DNA of 64,000 nucleotides, taken from the NCBI RefSeq assembly GCF_003634635.1, contig NZ_RBJB01000002.1:620001-684000 (forward strand), given 5' to 3'. The notes beneath the pieces are model-generated. The model was not told the DNA's origin, ran no database searches, and saw only the letters and a program-made list of their open reading frames with translations. Origin of the DNA: Marinobacter nauticus (lineage in GTDB: Bacteria; Pseudomonadota; Gammaproteobacteria; Pseudomonadales; Oleiphilaceae). The position numbers and the translations under genes were made by a program. Shown one piece after another: positions 49,885-59,034 of this stretch. Position 1 is the first letter of the stretch, and every line of letters starts with the position of its first letter.

Positions 49885-51254
49885 ACATCGAACTGAAACC
49901 CTGCCCATTCTGCGGCGGCGAAGCCGAAATGATGGGTGACCAATATCCGTATGTTGAGTGCCAGGAGTGTGCTGGAGGCTTTACAGCGAACCATTCATAT
50001 GACGCTGATGAGGGTGACGCTGCGAACAAGTGGAACGCTCGATCAGCGGCTGGCCGTAACCTAAAACCAATCGCAGAATCCAAAGTCCGCCAGCTGGGCG
50101 GCGATGTTTGCGGGGTGCTGGTGCGGACGCAGGCCAGCGAGGTAATGGCTGTGTCCGAGCATGGGCGGTGCACTCGTCTTGATGCTGGGGTTATGGGGCC
50201 GGTTGACGGCGCTCAGGGTGGCCAGGGTGCGAAGCCTATTGGATTCACTTGGGATGCAGGACGGTTCGGGCGCCAGTTCACTGCCGATGCAGGCGTTGCC
50301 GATAGAGTTAGAGTTGATGGCGTTGCTGTCTCGCCGGTCTACACCCAGCCCCAGCCTGACCGCGCTCAGGGTGGCCAGGGTGCGGAGCCGGTGGCGGAGA
50401 TTGTCCACGACTACAACGGGATCAGCGTTCAGTGGCTGGAGCCAGCTAAATACGGTCGGTTTCAGTCTGGGCAAAAGCTCTACACCCAGCCCCAGGCCGC
50501 CATGCCGGAGGGGTGGCTTGTACGGCGTGTTGATGACCGGATAACGGTTCAGCATCCAGACATTGGCGGATACTGCGCATCGAAAGACGGCAATGATCAC
50601 TCAGCTATCGCGCCTGTGATCCTTTACCACTTCGCAAGCGCCCTACTCTCCACCCCCACCACGCCCCGGCCAGAGGTCGAGAGCTTTCAAAGCCGAGTTG
50701 CCCCATGGATGCAGGAGTGTTTTGGCCCCGAAGTTTCAGCCGACAAGGTGGAGCGCAACCACAGATTCCTTGAAGAATCACTAGAGCTCGTCCAATCCCT
50801 TGGCTGCACCAAAGCAGAAGCGTTGCAGCTTGTTGATTACGTGTACGGTCGCCCAGCCGGTGACCCGCCCCAGGAAGTGGGTGGTGTGCGCGTGACCTTG
50901 GCGGCCCTGTGCCTTGCGACCGGCATGGATCAGGACGAATGCGCCGAAACCGAACTGGCTCGGATATGGACCAAGGTGCCGCAAATCCGTGCAAAGCAGG
51001 CCGCCAAGCCGAAACATTCACCGCTACCCCAGGCTGATGGGTGCCCTGAATGTGGTTCAACTGACCTGAGTTGGCACACCCAATCATCCGTAACAAACGG
51101 CACACCGGACGGGAAGTTGCGCGCTAATGAAGTCAGCACTTTGTTTGTTCTTGGCTGTGGCCACTGCTCGGAAACCATCAAGACTCTGACCGCCGCCCAG
51201 GTTGCGGAGAACATGAGCCCACAACCACCAGCCGGACGGGAGGGCAATGCATGA
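49881..51254 (+). CDS. Multidomain early protein: Lar-type zinc finger, repeats, MazG-like segment, second zinc ribbon
   Basis: 457 residues. N-terminus LKPCPFCGGEAEMM and VECQECAGG with NKWNAR is the restriction-alleviation Lar-type zinc finger. Residues about 110-215 hold two degenerate repeats of about 50 residues, each starting AQGGQGA and ending YTQPQ (DNA repeats at 50209 and 50362). Around 285-370 FLEESLELVQSLGCTKAEAL and PAGDPPQEVGGVRVTLAALC look like a MazG-like all-alpha NTP pyrophosphatase, with an EExxE-type helix. A zinc ribbon CPECGSTDLSWHTQSS ... CGHC ends it. It may counter host restriction and adjust nucleotide pools; domain likeness is by eye. Confidence 0.7.
   Translation: MNIELKPCPFCGGEAEMMGDQYPYVECQECAGGFTANHSYDADEGDAANKWNARSAAGRNLKPIAESKVRQLGGDVCGVLVRTQASEVMAVSEHGRCTRLDAGVMGPVDGAQGGQGAKPIGFTWDAGRFGRQFTADAGVADRVRVDGVAVSPVYTQPQPDRAQGGQGAEPVAEIVHDYNGISVQWLEPAKYGRFQSGQKLYTQPQAAMPEGWLVRRVDDRITVQHPDIGGYCASKDGNDHSAIAPVILYHFASALLSTPTTPRPEVESFQSRVAPWMQECFGPEVSADKVERNHRFLEESLELVQSLGCTKAEALQLVDYVYGRPAGDPPQEVGGVRVTLAALCLATGMDQDECAETELARIWTKVPQIRAKQAAKPKHSPLPQADGCPECGSTDLSWHTQSSVTNGTPDGKLRANEVSTLFVLGCGHCSETIKTLTAAQVAENMSPQPPAGREGNA
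50209..50384 (+). repeat. Two 23-bp direct repeats inside the multidomain gene
   Basis: An identical 23-bp segment (GCGCTCAGGGTGGCCAGGGT plus three more bases) occurs at 50209-50231 and 50362-50384. The distance is 153 bp, exactly 51 codons, so the repeats keep the frame and mark a duplicated protein module. Confidence 0.85.
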
Positions 51255-51709
51255 ACCTTCGCATCCTCAAAAAGCTGAGCAAGCGCGCGCTGCCACTGGC
51301 CAAAGAGGCCGGGATACTGCTAGAGCAAGAGCTGTTCCCGGCTGACAAAGGCGAATGCCTTGTTACGCTTCGAAAGCCAGAACGAAAGTCTCTGGATCGA
51401 ATGCGAGTGAGGCCGCGCGGATTTGTGGGTGATCGCTACGTACCGGGAAAGAGCGGTGAATTTTACATTGCTCTTTACAACCACCCGGCAGCACTAAAGG
51501 GCACGCCCATGGCTGGCGCTATGATGGGTTACTACGAGCCCGAGTGGGAAGAAGAGACCGTATGGAATCAGCTGTGTGCCTGGACGCATTGCCAGATAAC
51601 CAATTGGCGCGCCGATCCACCAGAGTTGGAGTGCCGCAGGCCTAAAAACCCGTCTCAGATTCTGGCCAAGGCGCGGGAGCTGATCAAGGAGGGCTCTGGC
51701 GATGAGTGA
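51251..51709 (+). CDS. Hypothetical early protein
   Basis: 152 residues, basic N-terminal half (NLRILKKLSKRALPLAKEAG), then SGEFYIALYNHPAALKGTPM and CAWTHCQITNWRADPPELEC. No family recognised. Overlaps both neighbours by 4-8 bases. Confidence 0.58.
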   Translation: MNLRILKKLSKRALPLAKEAGILLEQELFPADKGECLVTLRKPERKSLDRMRVRPRGFVGDRYVPGKSGEFYIALYNHPAALKGTPMAGAMMGYYEPEWEEETVWNQLCAWTHCQITNWRADPPELECRRPKNPSQILAKARELIKEGSGDE

Positions 51710-52040
51710 TTACACAAAGCTCCCCCGCGACATTGCAGAGTGCATGAGGCGGGCCGGATCACCGCTGAGTGAAGACCAGAGACTGCTTTTGGCCGGATAC
51801 CTAGCGCCGGTTCAGCAAAAGCTAGCAGATAGTGAGGCGCGGGTGGCCGAGTTGGAAGGCAGTATCAAGCACGCCATCGGCTGGATTGATGGCGATCTCC
51901 GAGAGCTGATCCGGGACATGGGTAACACGGTTTGCACGTACAACGATCTTTATGATGCCGCAGACCGCATTGAAGCGATTCTGGCTCAAAGCCTGAGACA
52001 GAAAGCCGCCGAAGCCGAGCGGGCGGGAGGTGAGAAGTGA
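51702..52040 (+). CDS. Hypothetical early coiled-coil protein
   Basis: 112 residues; LAPVQQKLADSEARVAELEG is heptad-patterned. The acidic C-terminal half contains YDAADRIEAILAQSLRQKAA. Function unknown. Close to the excisionase gene in the early operon. Confidence 0.58.
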   Translation: MSDYTKLPRDIAECMRRAGSPLSEDQRLLLAGYLAPVQQKLADSEARVAELEGSIKHAIGWIDGDLRELIRDMGNTVCTYNDLYDAADRIEAILAQSLRQKAAEAERAGGEK

Positions 52041-52426
52041 CCGAAACACCAGAAACTATCTACCTGATTCCGGGCGAGGACATAGACGGAGCGCCATGCA
52101 TGGTCTGGTGCGAAGATCCAGCGCCCGGCGAAGGCATGGACCCGGCTGATGCGGTGAAATATATCCGGGCGGGATCAGCGAGGGCCATTGAGCGTGATGT
52201 GGCTTTCCGCCAGCGCGATCTTGCCTATCGGCAGCGCGATGAAATTGAACTGAAGTGGTCGAAGGCTGGCCAGCAACTCCGTGAGAGTCAGATGGAGGCG
52301 GATAGAGTCAAAAAGCTCGCGGAAAAAATCAGGGATATCGCTATTGATTCGCCAGCATCCAACAACATGCAGCTGATCTATCGGCTGGCCTGTCAGCAAG
52401 CTGAGCATGCGGGAGGTGACCAGTGA
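52037..52426 (+). CDS. Hypothetical early protein with coiled coil
   Basis: 129 residues, GTG start in a 4-base overlap. ETIYLIPGEDIDGAPCMVWC then a long helical segment AIERDVAFRQRDLAYRQRDE. Function unknown. Confidence 0.58.
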   Translation: MTETPETIYLIPGEDIDGAPCMVWCEDPAPGEGMDPADAVKYIRAGSARAIERDVAFRQRDLAYRQRDEIELKWSKAGQQLRESQMEADRVKKLAEKIRDIAIDSPASNNMQLIYRLACQQAEHAGGDQ

Positions 52427-52620
52427 GCAGAATCCCACTGAGCGACTGGAAGGAAAAGAACTACCCGGGCAAATGCCCGAGTCTACGCACCTGCCGGAAT
52501 TGGGCCAACGATGGCTTGATCCCGGGCGCGGTCAAGGTGGGTGGTCTATGGTTCGTGGATGAGTCCATTGAGAAACAGGCCAATGGCAACAACCGGGTGG
52601 CAAGGATACTGGCAGCGTAA
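52423..52620 (+). CDS. xis: Excisionase-like protein
   Basis: 65 residues, GTG start, overlapping the integrase start by 1 base (TAATG). It resembles small winged-helix (MerR-like) excisionases: GKCPSLRTCRNWANDGLIPG then AVKVGGLWFVDESIEKQ. It would bind near attP and steer integrase to excision. The order early genes - xis - int is that of lambda pL. Confidence 0.82.
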   Translation: MSRIPLSDWKEKNYPGKCPSLRTCRNWANDGLIPGAVKVGGLWFVDESIEKQANGNNRVARILAA

Positions 52621-53762
52621 TGGCACCACGTAAGCGGCTTCGCCGAAACACCGATCTCCCCGACAACCTTTACCCCAACAAGGTGGGCGGGGTGATCTAT
52701 TACCGCTACAAGCGGCCAGATACCGGCACCTTCCACAGTCTCGGAACGGTCAAAGGCCAGGCAATTGCGGATGCCCGCCAGCTGAACGCCATCCTGATGA
52801 AACCGGCCGATCGTGTCGGCCAGGTCCTGGGCACGGCTGAACAAACAATGTCGCATCTTATCGGCCGGTACCGGAAAGAGTTTCTGCCAGAGCAAACGTT
52901 GGCGCCGAGTACCGTGAAGCTGATCGGTTACAGGCTCAACCGTTTTGAGAAGGATCTGGGCGACAAGCTGGTGGAATCCATCGATGTGAAGGCGCTGGCC
53001 GAGTACCTGGACGACAACTTCAAGCGCGATGCCTACATCAAGCACCGGACCACACTGATCGACCTGTTCCGGTTTGCCCAGATGAAAGGCCTGTATCCGT
53101 CCGATCTGGACAACCCGGCAGCAGTCACCTACCCCAAGGCCAGCTACGAGAAGCAGCGCCAGAGGATGACCCTGGAACAGTTCAAGGCCATCCATGCCAT
53201 CGCCCCGACGTGGATGCAGAACGCCATGGAGCTCGGCCTGGTGACGCTGCAAGGACGAACCGAAGTCATCAACATGCAGTTCTCAGACTTCGACGAAAAG
53301 ACCGGTGTGCTTCGCGTGGTTCGGCAGAAGGTGAAGAAGCACGAGCATGCCTACCTTGAGATTGAAAGCCCATGGCTGAAAGGCATCATTGCCCGGGCTC
53401 GGAAATCTGATGTGGCCAGCCCCTACATCGTGCACCGGGTACCGGTTCGCAAGAACGAGGCACAGGACCGCCAGCACTGGACCCAGTTAACGGCCAACCA
53501 TTTCTCTGCCGAGTTTCGGAAGTGGCGGGACAAGACCACGCTGTTTGACGGTGTGCCGAAAGAGCAGCGCCCTACTTTTCACGAGATCCGGGCCCTGGGC
53601 TCATGGCTCTACAAGAAGCAGGGATTCGATACGGAGAGCTACGTTCAGCCGCTCATGGCCCACGCCACGGAGGCGATGACAGAGCATTACCAGAAGGGCC
53701 ACGAACAGGAATGGGTGCGCGTAAAAGCAGAGCTGGACATCACGAAATTACTGCCGCGGTGA
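52620..53762 (+). CDS. int: Tyrosine-recombinase integrase (lambda-like)
   Basis: 380 residues. The N-terminal arm-binding domain resembles that of lambda Int (LPDNLYPNKVGGVIYYRYKR). Catalytic residues are in place: Arg213 in LQGRTEVINMQ, Lys near 238, His321 and Arg324 in FHEIRALGSWLY, His348 in MAHATEAMTEHY and the nucleophile Tyr357. It recombines attP with the 51-bp tRNA-Val site. The stop is only 119 bases from attR. Confidence 0.96.
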   Translation: MAPRKRLRRNTDLPDNLYPNKVGGVIYYRYKRPDTGTFHSLGTVKGQAIADARQLNAILMKPADRVGQVLGTAEQTMSHLIGRYRKEFLPEQTLAPSTVKLIGYRLNRFEKDLGDKLVESIDVKALAEYLDDNFKRDAYIKHRTTLIDLFRFAQMKGLYPSDLDNPAAVTYPKASYEKQRQRMTLEQFKAIHAIAPTWMQNAMELGLVTLQGRTEVINMQFSDFDEKTGVLRVVRQKVKKHEHAYLEIESPWLKGIIARARKSDVASPYIVHRVPVRKNEAQDRQHWTQLTANHFSAEFRKWRDKTTLFDGVPKEQRPTFHEIRALGSWLYKKQGFDTESYVQPLMAHATEAMTEHYQKGHEQEWVRVKAELDITKLLPR

Positions 53763-53880
53763 CTGGATTTATACAGTGCGTAATTCCCTGATTTCCTTGG
53801 TTTCCCCTCTTGCCGTTATTGCCCACCGGGATTAAGGGCATTTCGCTTTAACATCATGTGCTTAGCGGCGTAATGTCGGC
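53763..53880. promoter_or_regulatory. P-arm region between int and attR
   Basis: 118 bases without a gene. It holds TTATACAGT at 53769-53777, which also occurs at 9089-9097 in the other arm, and an inverted copy of the GGCAA motif around 53812-53826. These are probable Int or Xis binding sites. Confidence 0.5.
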
Positions 53881-53931
53881 ACCTTGACATGGTAGAGGTC
53901 CGCGGTTCGAATCCGCGTGGTCCTACCAATC
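53881..53931 (+). repeat. attR, 51-bp core with host tRNA remnant
   Basis: Identical to attL 8967-9017. It is the displaced original 3' half of tRNA-Val(GAC), from the anticodon loop through the CCA end, without a 5' half. Confidence 0.96.
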
Positions 53932-54036
53932 CTGCAGAGAAAGTCACTTACAGCTTTGCTGGGCGGCTTTTTTTGTGCCTCGTATTTGCTGTTAGCAGTC
54001 GTAGAGGGCAGACCAGAGAAGCCTGCCCTCCTCCTG

Positions 54037-54990
54037 TCAAAAGTACACAACCACACCTATTTCGTGCCAATCCTCATAACTCTCGACAACCGCACCATCA
54101 ATCCAGACAGCCGCTGCCTTAGCCGTTCCGCCGGCACTACTGCCGAACCGAACCTCAGACTCACCGTTGCTGGACAATTTCACGATACCCGATATCGGAC
54201 CGTCGACGTTTTCTGACATCTCCAACGGATCCAGCGTCTCCAGCTGCACATAACCACCAATCGCTGAACCAACAATGGTGCCCCGAACCTCGTATTCCCA
54301 GTCCGCGTCCGTTCCCGAGTCCCGGTTCTGAGCATCGGCGATGGCAACGTATCGGCTACCCAGTTTCCTCTCGTACGTTTTGACATCGCGGATATAGCGC
54401 CAGCTCGTAACGCCCCCACTCTCAGTCAGATAGTCACTCATGCGGATAACGCCACTGAATCTAAACAGCTCACCACTGAACTTAATCGATCCGGACAGGT
54501 CATCGGTGATGGAACTTTTCCAACTTGCTGATGTTGCCGTTTCGCCAACCAGGGCGCTCTCATATCGTGTACTACCGCTTAAAACCACATCCCCAAATGT
54601 CATAGTGTTAAAGCTACACTGGTTAAACGAGGTCGTTTTTTCCAGGGTTGTCTCGGTCTCTTGCCAGCGGAACTCAACGGTACCACCGCCCTCACAAGGG
54701 TACGTCCCGGCGTTGGTCACTGGCATGCTCTCTGAAAACGCGTTAATTTCGTACAGCAGATGCTGCGTCAACTGAAGGTCTCCCCTCAAGGCCTGGAAGC
54801 TTTCCATGCCACCTGAACTGGTTATCGCAACAGCCTTCGAAGCAAGGTCGTTTCTGTCGTAGCTCAACTGAGGCCCAGTCTGCTCTTCAGGCTGATCATT
54901 ACCCCCACCCCCGCTTCCGCCACCGCAGGCAGATAATACAAGCACCATGGGCAATACGGGCCCCCATCCAATACGGCTCAACTGGATCAT
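54037..54990 (-). CDS. Putative outer-membrane lipoprotein
   Basis: 317 residues. The lipobox is PMVLVLSACGGGSGGGG, so the mature protein begins with a lipidated Cys and a Gly/Ser linker. The rest is beta-rich with repeated short strands (STRYESALVGETATSASWKS). No enzyme motif seen. It is the first host gene right of attR, so before integration it lay close to the tRNA. Confidence 0.75.
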   Translation of the reverse strand: MIQLSRIGWGPVLPMVLVLSACGGGSGGGGNDQPEEQTGPQLSYDRNDLASKAVAITSSGGMESFQALRGDLQLTQHLLYEINAFSESMPVTNAGTYPCEGGGTVEFRWQETETTLEKTTSFNQCSFNTMTFGDVVLSGSTRYESALVGETATSASWKSSITDDLSGSIKFSGELFRFSGVIRMSDYLTESGGVTSWRYIRDVKTYERKLGSRYVAIADAQNRDSGTDADWEYEVRGTIVGSAIGGYVQLETLDPLEMSENVDGPISGIVKLSSNGESEVRFGSSAGGTAKAAAVWIDGAVVESYEDWHEIGVVVYF

Positions 54991-55261
54991 GTTCTTTCCT
55001 TTTTTCTTATGATTTCAGGCTTATTCTTCAGGCACGATCACTGCCATTCCCGAGGCGACACAGTCTGTGCGCTTCTGGTTGCGGCATTGATGAAAAAGAC
55101 GGGAGAACTCTTGCAGGAATTACGCACTCGTAGCGGCGACATCCGGTGTCGTCTAGTCCATATCCGGGCAGTGATGTCTAATCATGCGACATATCGTTAG
55201 GTCGCGAAAGGTTCAGGCGGGGGCAGACTCAAAAGTCGTGGACTGGTTCATGGTTCTGGCG

Positions 55262-55435
55262 TTACCAGCTATCCCCCTCTTTTTTATCTTTCGCGTCCTG
55301 TTCTGCTTTGCGCTGACGAATCTTCTCAAGCTTTTCTTTGGGGATTTTCATATTGGCCCCATCTCTGAGTAGCAGCAGGCTTCCCACAATCATCGCGAAT
55401 GCGGCGAGTATAAACAGCCAGCCAATCATTGGCAT
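55262..55435 (-). CDS. DUF2897-like small membrane protein
   Basis: 57 residues from the ATG at 55435: MPMIGWLFILAAFAMIVGSL with one membrane helix, then a very charged tail (KIPKEKLEKIRQRKAEQDAK). This is the DUF2897 pattern. The function is unknown. Confidence 0.75.
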   Translation of the reverse strand: MPMIGWLFILAAFAMIVGSLLLLRDGANMKIPKEKLEKIRQRKAEQDAKDKKEGDSW

Positions 55436-55592
55436 GTCGATATCTCCTTGAGGTGGCTTTTCATCAGTGTACACCCTCAGCGCTCACTGTCATCAATGTG
55501 CCTTGAGGTACAAGCGCCTTGTCGATACATTCCCCGCTCCGTATCATTGCCGGCAATCATCTTGGATCTTCTCCTTCCGGATAAAAACGCCG

Positions 55593-56396
55593 ATGCGCAA
55601 ACAGTTTGATGTCACCGTAGACCAGAGCACGACGGCTGTAGATGCGCTTGCAGACGCCTCGGGCCTGCCCAAGCAGCGCATCAAGGATGCCATGGCCAAG
55701 GGCGCGTGCTGGTGGACTCAGAAGGGAAAGCAGGTGCGTTTACGCAAGGCCAAGCGGGAACTGAAACCCGGTACCCGTATTCAGCTGTTCTACGATGATC
55801 AGGTGCTCGCGCGCAAGCCGGAAGCTCCGACGCTGCTGGAGAACAAAGGTCGTTACAGTGTCTGGTTCAAACCCCGCGGGCTGTTATCACAAGGGTCTCA
55901 ATGGGGCGACCATTGCAGCCTGCTGCGCCTGGCGGAAATTGAACTGAATGCACCCTGCTTTCTGGTACACCGCCTGGACGCCGACGCTGCAGGTCTGATG
56001 CTGATCGCCCATGACGGCAAGGCTGCGGCGGCCCTTTCAGAATTGTTTGCCGGGCGCGCCATGACCAAGACCTACCGGGCGCGGGTCGCCGGCAACCTGA
56101 TGGCGGATGATCTTCGCCTCGACACGCCACTGGATGGCAAGGACTCAATCAGCCGCGTGACGACACTGAGCCGGGATGAAGAATCAGACACAACGGACGT
56201 GCAGGTAAGAATCGAAACCGGCCGTAAACACCAGATCCGTCGACACCTGGCTGGCATTGGCCACCCGATTGTGGGAGACCGGCTGTATGGCGCGGCATCT
56301 GCGGATGGCCTGCAACTCACCGCCGTTGAATTGGCTTTCCAATGTCCTATTACCCGAAACGCACAGGTATTCAGGCTTCCGGAACAGCGACCATAA
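55593..56396 (+). CDS. RluA-family pseudouridine synthase
   Basis: 267 residues from the ATG at 55593. An S4-like N-terminal part precedes the synthase domain with FLVHRLDADAAGLMLIA (catalytic Asp129 in HRLD), MTKTYRARVAGN and TGRKHQIRRHLAGIGHPIVG. It turns a uridine of rRNA or tRNA into pseudouridine; which position is not clear. Confidence 0.92.
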   Translation: MRKQFDVTVDQSTTAVDALADASGLPKQRIKDAMAKGACWWTQKGKQVRLRKAKRELKPGTRIQLFYDDQVLARKPEAPTLLENKGRYSVWFKPRGLLSQGSQWGDHCSLLRLAEIELNAPCFLVHRLDADAAGLMLIAHDGKAAAALSELFAGRAMTKTYRARVAGNLMADDLRLDTPLDGKDSISRVTTLSRDEESDTTDVQVRIETGRKHQIRRHLAGIGHPIVGDRLYGAASADGLQLTAVELAFQCPITRNAQVFRLPEQRP

Positions 56397-56399
56397 ACA

Positions 56400-56429
56400 A
56401 ATAAGGCCAGCGTCTCGGCTGGCCTTATT
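56400..56429. terminator. Bidirectional terminator between convergent genes
   Basis: A 12-bp stem AATAAGGCCAGC / GCTGGCCTTATT with a 6-base loop, between the pseudouridine synthase and the epimerase. Confidence 0.88.
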
Positions 56430-56448
56430 CATAAGCTGTGATGGACGC

Positions 56449-57456
56449 TCAGGCGTTGTAAAAATCCCGATACCAGTCCACGAAGTTGGCAATGCCCTCT
56501 TCCACCGTGGTAGACGGCTTGTATCCCACATCGTTGATCAGGTCATCGACATTGGCGTAGGTGGCCGGCACGTCACCCGGTTGCAACGGCAGCAGATTCT
56601 TCTCAGCTTTCTTGCCCACCCGCTCCTCAATAATCTCGATAAAACGGGACAACTCCACAGGGTTATTACTGCCGATATTGTAGATTCGGTAAGGCCCCTT
56701 GCTGGTGCCCGGGTCCGGCTGGGCACCGCTCCAGTCCTGGTTCGGCTGGGCTACGTTGTCCAGAGTGCGGATAACGCCTTCGACGATGTCGTCGATGTAG
56801 GTGAAGTCCCGCTTGTGATGCCCGTGGTTAAACACGTCGATGGGCTCACCGGCCAGGATCCTTTTGGTAAAGATAAACAGCGCCATATCCGGCCGGCCCC
56901 AGGGTCCGTAAACAGTAAAGAACCGCAGCCCGGTGGTGGGCAGGTTGTACAGATGGCTGTATGTATGGGCCATCAGCTCGTTGGCTTTCTTGGACGCCGC
57001 GTACAGGCTCAGCGGGTGATCCACGTTATCGTGCACGGAGAATGGCATGGTCTCATTGGCCCCGTACACGGAGCTGCTGGAGGCATACACCAGGTGCTTG
57101 ACCTCGTTATGACGGCAACCCTCAAGGATGTTCATGAAGCCGACCAGATTGGCATCCACATAGGCATGAGGGTTCTCCAGGGAATACCGGACCCCGGCCT
57201 GTGCCGCCAGGTGCACCACCCGTTCGGGCTTGTGCTCACGGAAAACCGCTTCCATGGCCTCGCGGTCGGCCACGTCCTGGCGTACTTCAGTGAAACCGGG
57301 CTTATTCAGCAGCCGGGCCAGGCGTGCTTCCTTGAGATTGACGTCGTAATAGTCGTTGACGTTGTCCACGCCAATCACTTCATCGCCACGATCGAGCAAA
57401 CGGTGAGCAAGATGCGAGCCGATAAAGCCGGCGGTTCCCGTAACGAGGATTTTCAA
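56449..57456 (-). CDS. NAD-dependent nucleotide-sugar epimerase (UDP-glucuronate 4-epimerase type)
   Basis: 335 residues of extended SDR type: [18 protein letters not shown] (NAD site), [17 protein letters not shown], the catalytic YAASKK, and [18 protein letters not shown], typical of UDP-GlcA 4-epimerases. It supplies UDP-galacturonate for surface polysaccharide or lipopolysaccharide. Confidence 0.9.
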   Translation of the reverse strand: MKILVTGTAGFIGSHLAHRLLDRGDEVIGVDNVNDYYDVNLKEARLARLLNKPGFTEVRQDVADREAMEAVFREHKPERVVHLAAQAGVRYSLENPHAYVDANLVGFMNILEGCRHNEVKHLVYASSSSVYGANETMPFSVHDNVDHPLSLYAASKKANELMAHTYSHLYNLPTTGLRFFTVYGPWGRPDMALFIFTKRILAGEPIDVFNHGHHKRDFTYIDDIVEGVIRTLDNVAQPNQDWSGAQPDPGTSKGPYRIYNIGSNNPVELSRFIEIIEERVGKKAEKNLLPLQPGDVPATYANVDDLINDVGYKPSTTVEEGIANFVDWYRDFYNA

Positions 57457-57477
57457 GATCTGTTCTCCATGAAAAAT

Positions 57478-57493
57478 GGCGCCCGAAGGCGCC
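57478..57493. terminator. Bidirectional terminator
   Basis: GGCGCC-CGAA-GGCGCC flanked by A and T runs (57472-57497), between the epimerase start and the outer-membrane protein end. Confidence 0.85.
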
Positions 57494-57508
57494 TTTTAGC
57501 GGTCCTGG

Positions 57509-58246
57509 TCAGAACGCCACGCCAACACTGGCGAAGGGTCCGGACATTTCGACATCCAGTTTGTCGTCATCATCTTCATAGTCGATGGCCATCTGACGAT
57601 AGCCCGCCCGCAGCTGCAGCATGGCGAATTCGTACTGGCCATAAGCGTTGAAGTCGTGCAGTGAGTCGCCGCTGTAGCTGATGAAATTGCCCTCGGCACC
57701 TACGGACACGCCAGTTAACGGCAGGTCAAAACGGGCGGCGAGGTAGCCCATAGGGACGACGGCGTCGACGGAGGTTTTACTGACATTGGCAATATCATTC
57801 ACGTCCCGCAGAACCAGCTCACCATCAAAATTTCTGGCGGTCAGGCCCAGATCGAGATTCACCCAGTTATCAAGCACTTCGTAGTACAGGGTGACGTCCA
57901 GTTGGTCGATATCCAGATCCGAACGAACCGGAGCTCCTGGAAGAATTCCATCAAACTCTTCCAGCCCGATCTCACCACGCCCACTCTGGGAAATGCTGGT
58001 GTAATTCAACCGGACGTTCGGCAGCACCGGAATCGGATGCTCGAAAAACGCCGTGAAGTTCGCGTTGCTGTCGCTGTCGAGGTTGAGATCCTTTTCAATA
58101 TCAACGGCCGAATCCTTGTTGACCACTTCGCCAGAGAAATCGGAATCCCAATAGCTAACGTTGGCGCCAACGCCCAGTACATCAGCATTGGCCAGCGGCG
58201 CGGCCAAAGCCAGTGAGCCACCTACAACAATCATCAGTTTACGCAT
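57509..58246 (-). CDS. TIGR04219-type outer membrane beta-barrel protein
   Basis: 245 residues with a signal peptide (IVVGGSLALAAPLANADV), alternating hydrophobic strands and a C-terminal aromatic FASVGVAF, the usual barrel ending. The pattern VLGVGANVSYWDSDFSGEV fits the TIGR04219 family. Function not known. Confidence 0.85.
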   Translation of the reverse strand: MRKLMIVVGGSLALAAPLANADVLGVGANVSYWDSDFSGEVVNKDSAVDIEKDLNLDSDSNANFTAFFEHPIPVLPNVRLNYTSISQSGRGEIGLEEFDGILPGAPVRSDLDIDQLDVTLYYEVLDNWVNLDLGLTARNFDGELVLRDVNDIANVSKTSVDAVVPMGYLAARFDLPLTGVSVGAEGNFISYSGDSLHDFNAYGQYEFAMLQLRAGYRQMAIDYEDDDDKLDVEMSGPFASVGVAF

Positions 58247-58279
58247 AACGCACCCGTTTTTTGTGGTTGTATTGCCCGG

Positions 58280-58993
58280 TCAGTCAAACTTTATGCCGAG
58301 ACGACGACCGACTTCTTCATAGGTTTCGATCACTTCACCAAGGCCCTGGCGGAAGCGATCCTTGTCCATCTTCTTGCGGGTTTCCTTGTCCCAGATACGA
58401 CAGCCATCGGGGCTGAATTCGTCACCCAGAACGATCTGGCCACCACTGCGGCCGAATTCCAGCTTATAGTCCACCAGCAGCATGCCGGCGTCGTCAAACA
58501 GTTTTTTCAGTACGTCGTTGACCTTATAGGTCAGCTCTTTCATCCGGGCCAGCTCATCGGCCTTGGCCCAGCCAAAGCTGACTGCCAGGGATTCGTTCAC
58601 CATCGGGTCATGCAGGGCGTCGTTTTTCAGGAAGAGCTCAAAGGTGGGTGGGTTCAGCTCCTGGCCCTCTTCCACGCCCAGGCGACGGCACAGGCTGCCC
58701 GCAGACACGTTGCGTACCACACACTCAACCGGGATCATCTCAAGCTTCTTGACCAAAGACTCGGTATCAGACAGCAGTCCTTCGAAATGGGTAGGCACTC
58801 CGGCCGCTTCCAGCTTTTCCATGATGAAGGCATTGAACTTGTTGTTCACCATACCCTTGCGGTTCAGCTGTTCTTTCTTCTCTCCGTCAAAGGCCGAGGT
58901 ATCGTCCCGGAACACCAGAACAAACCGCTCGGGATCGTCCGTGCGGTAAACCGATTTTGCCTTGCCGGCATAAAGCTCTTCGCGCTTTTCCAT
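58280..58993 (-). CDS. purC: Phosphoribosylaminoimidazole-succinocarboxamide synthase
   Basis: 237 residues from the ATG at 58993: [57 protein letters not shown] and [20 protein letters not shown], all PurC signatures. Purine synthesis, cytoplasm. Confidence 0.97.
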   Translation of the reverse strand: MEKREELYAGKAKSVYRTDDPERFVLVFRDDTSAFDGEKKEQLNRKGMVNNKFNAFIMEKLEAAGVPTHFEGLLSDTESLVKKLEMIPVECVVRNVSAGSLCRRLGVEEGQELNPPTFELFLKNDALHDPMVNESLAVSFGWAKADELARMKELTYKVNDVLKKLFDDAGMLLVDYKLEFGRSGGQIVLGDEFSPDGCRIWDKETRKKMDKDRFRQGLGEVIETYEEVGRRLGIKFD

Positions 58994-59034
58994 TACTTTC
59001 TCCAAACGGCCGGTGGCCACGGCCACCCCGTTAA

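Noticed and set aside
50209..50384. The 23-bp direct repeats as mobile-element ends
   Set aside because: They are in frame inside one gene at a 51-codon distance and have no transposase between them.
53932..54036. A strong terminator directly after attR
   Set aside because: A T run follows gggcggc at 53960-53975, but no stable stem of six or more pairs could be drawn.
56257..57651. A 464-codon open frame on the plus strand
   Set aside because: It is antisense to the epimerase gene and overlaps the pseudouridine synthase gene and a terminator.
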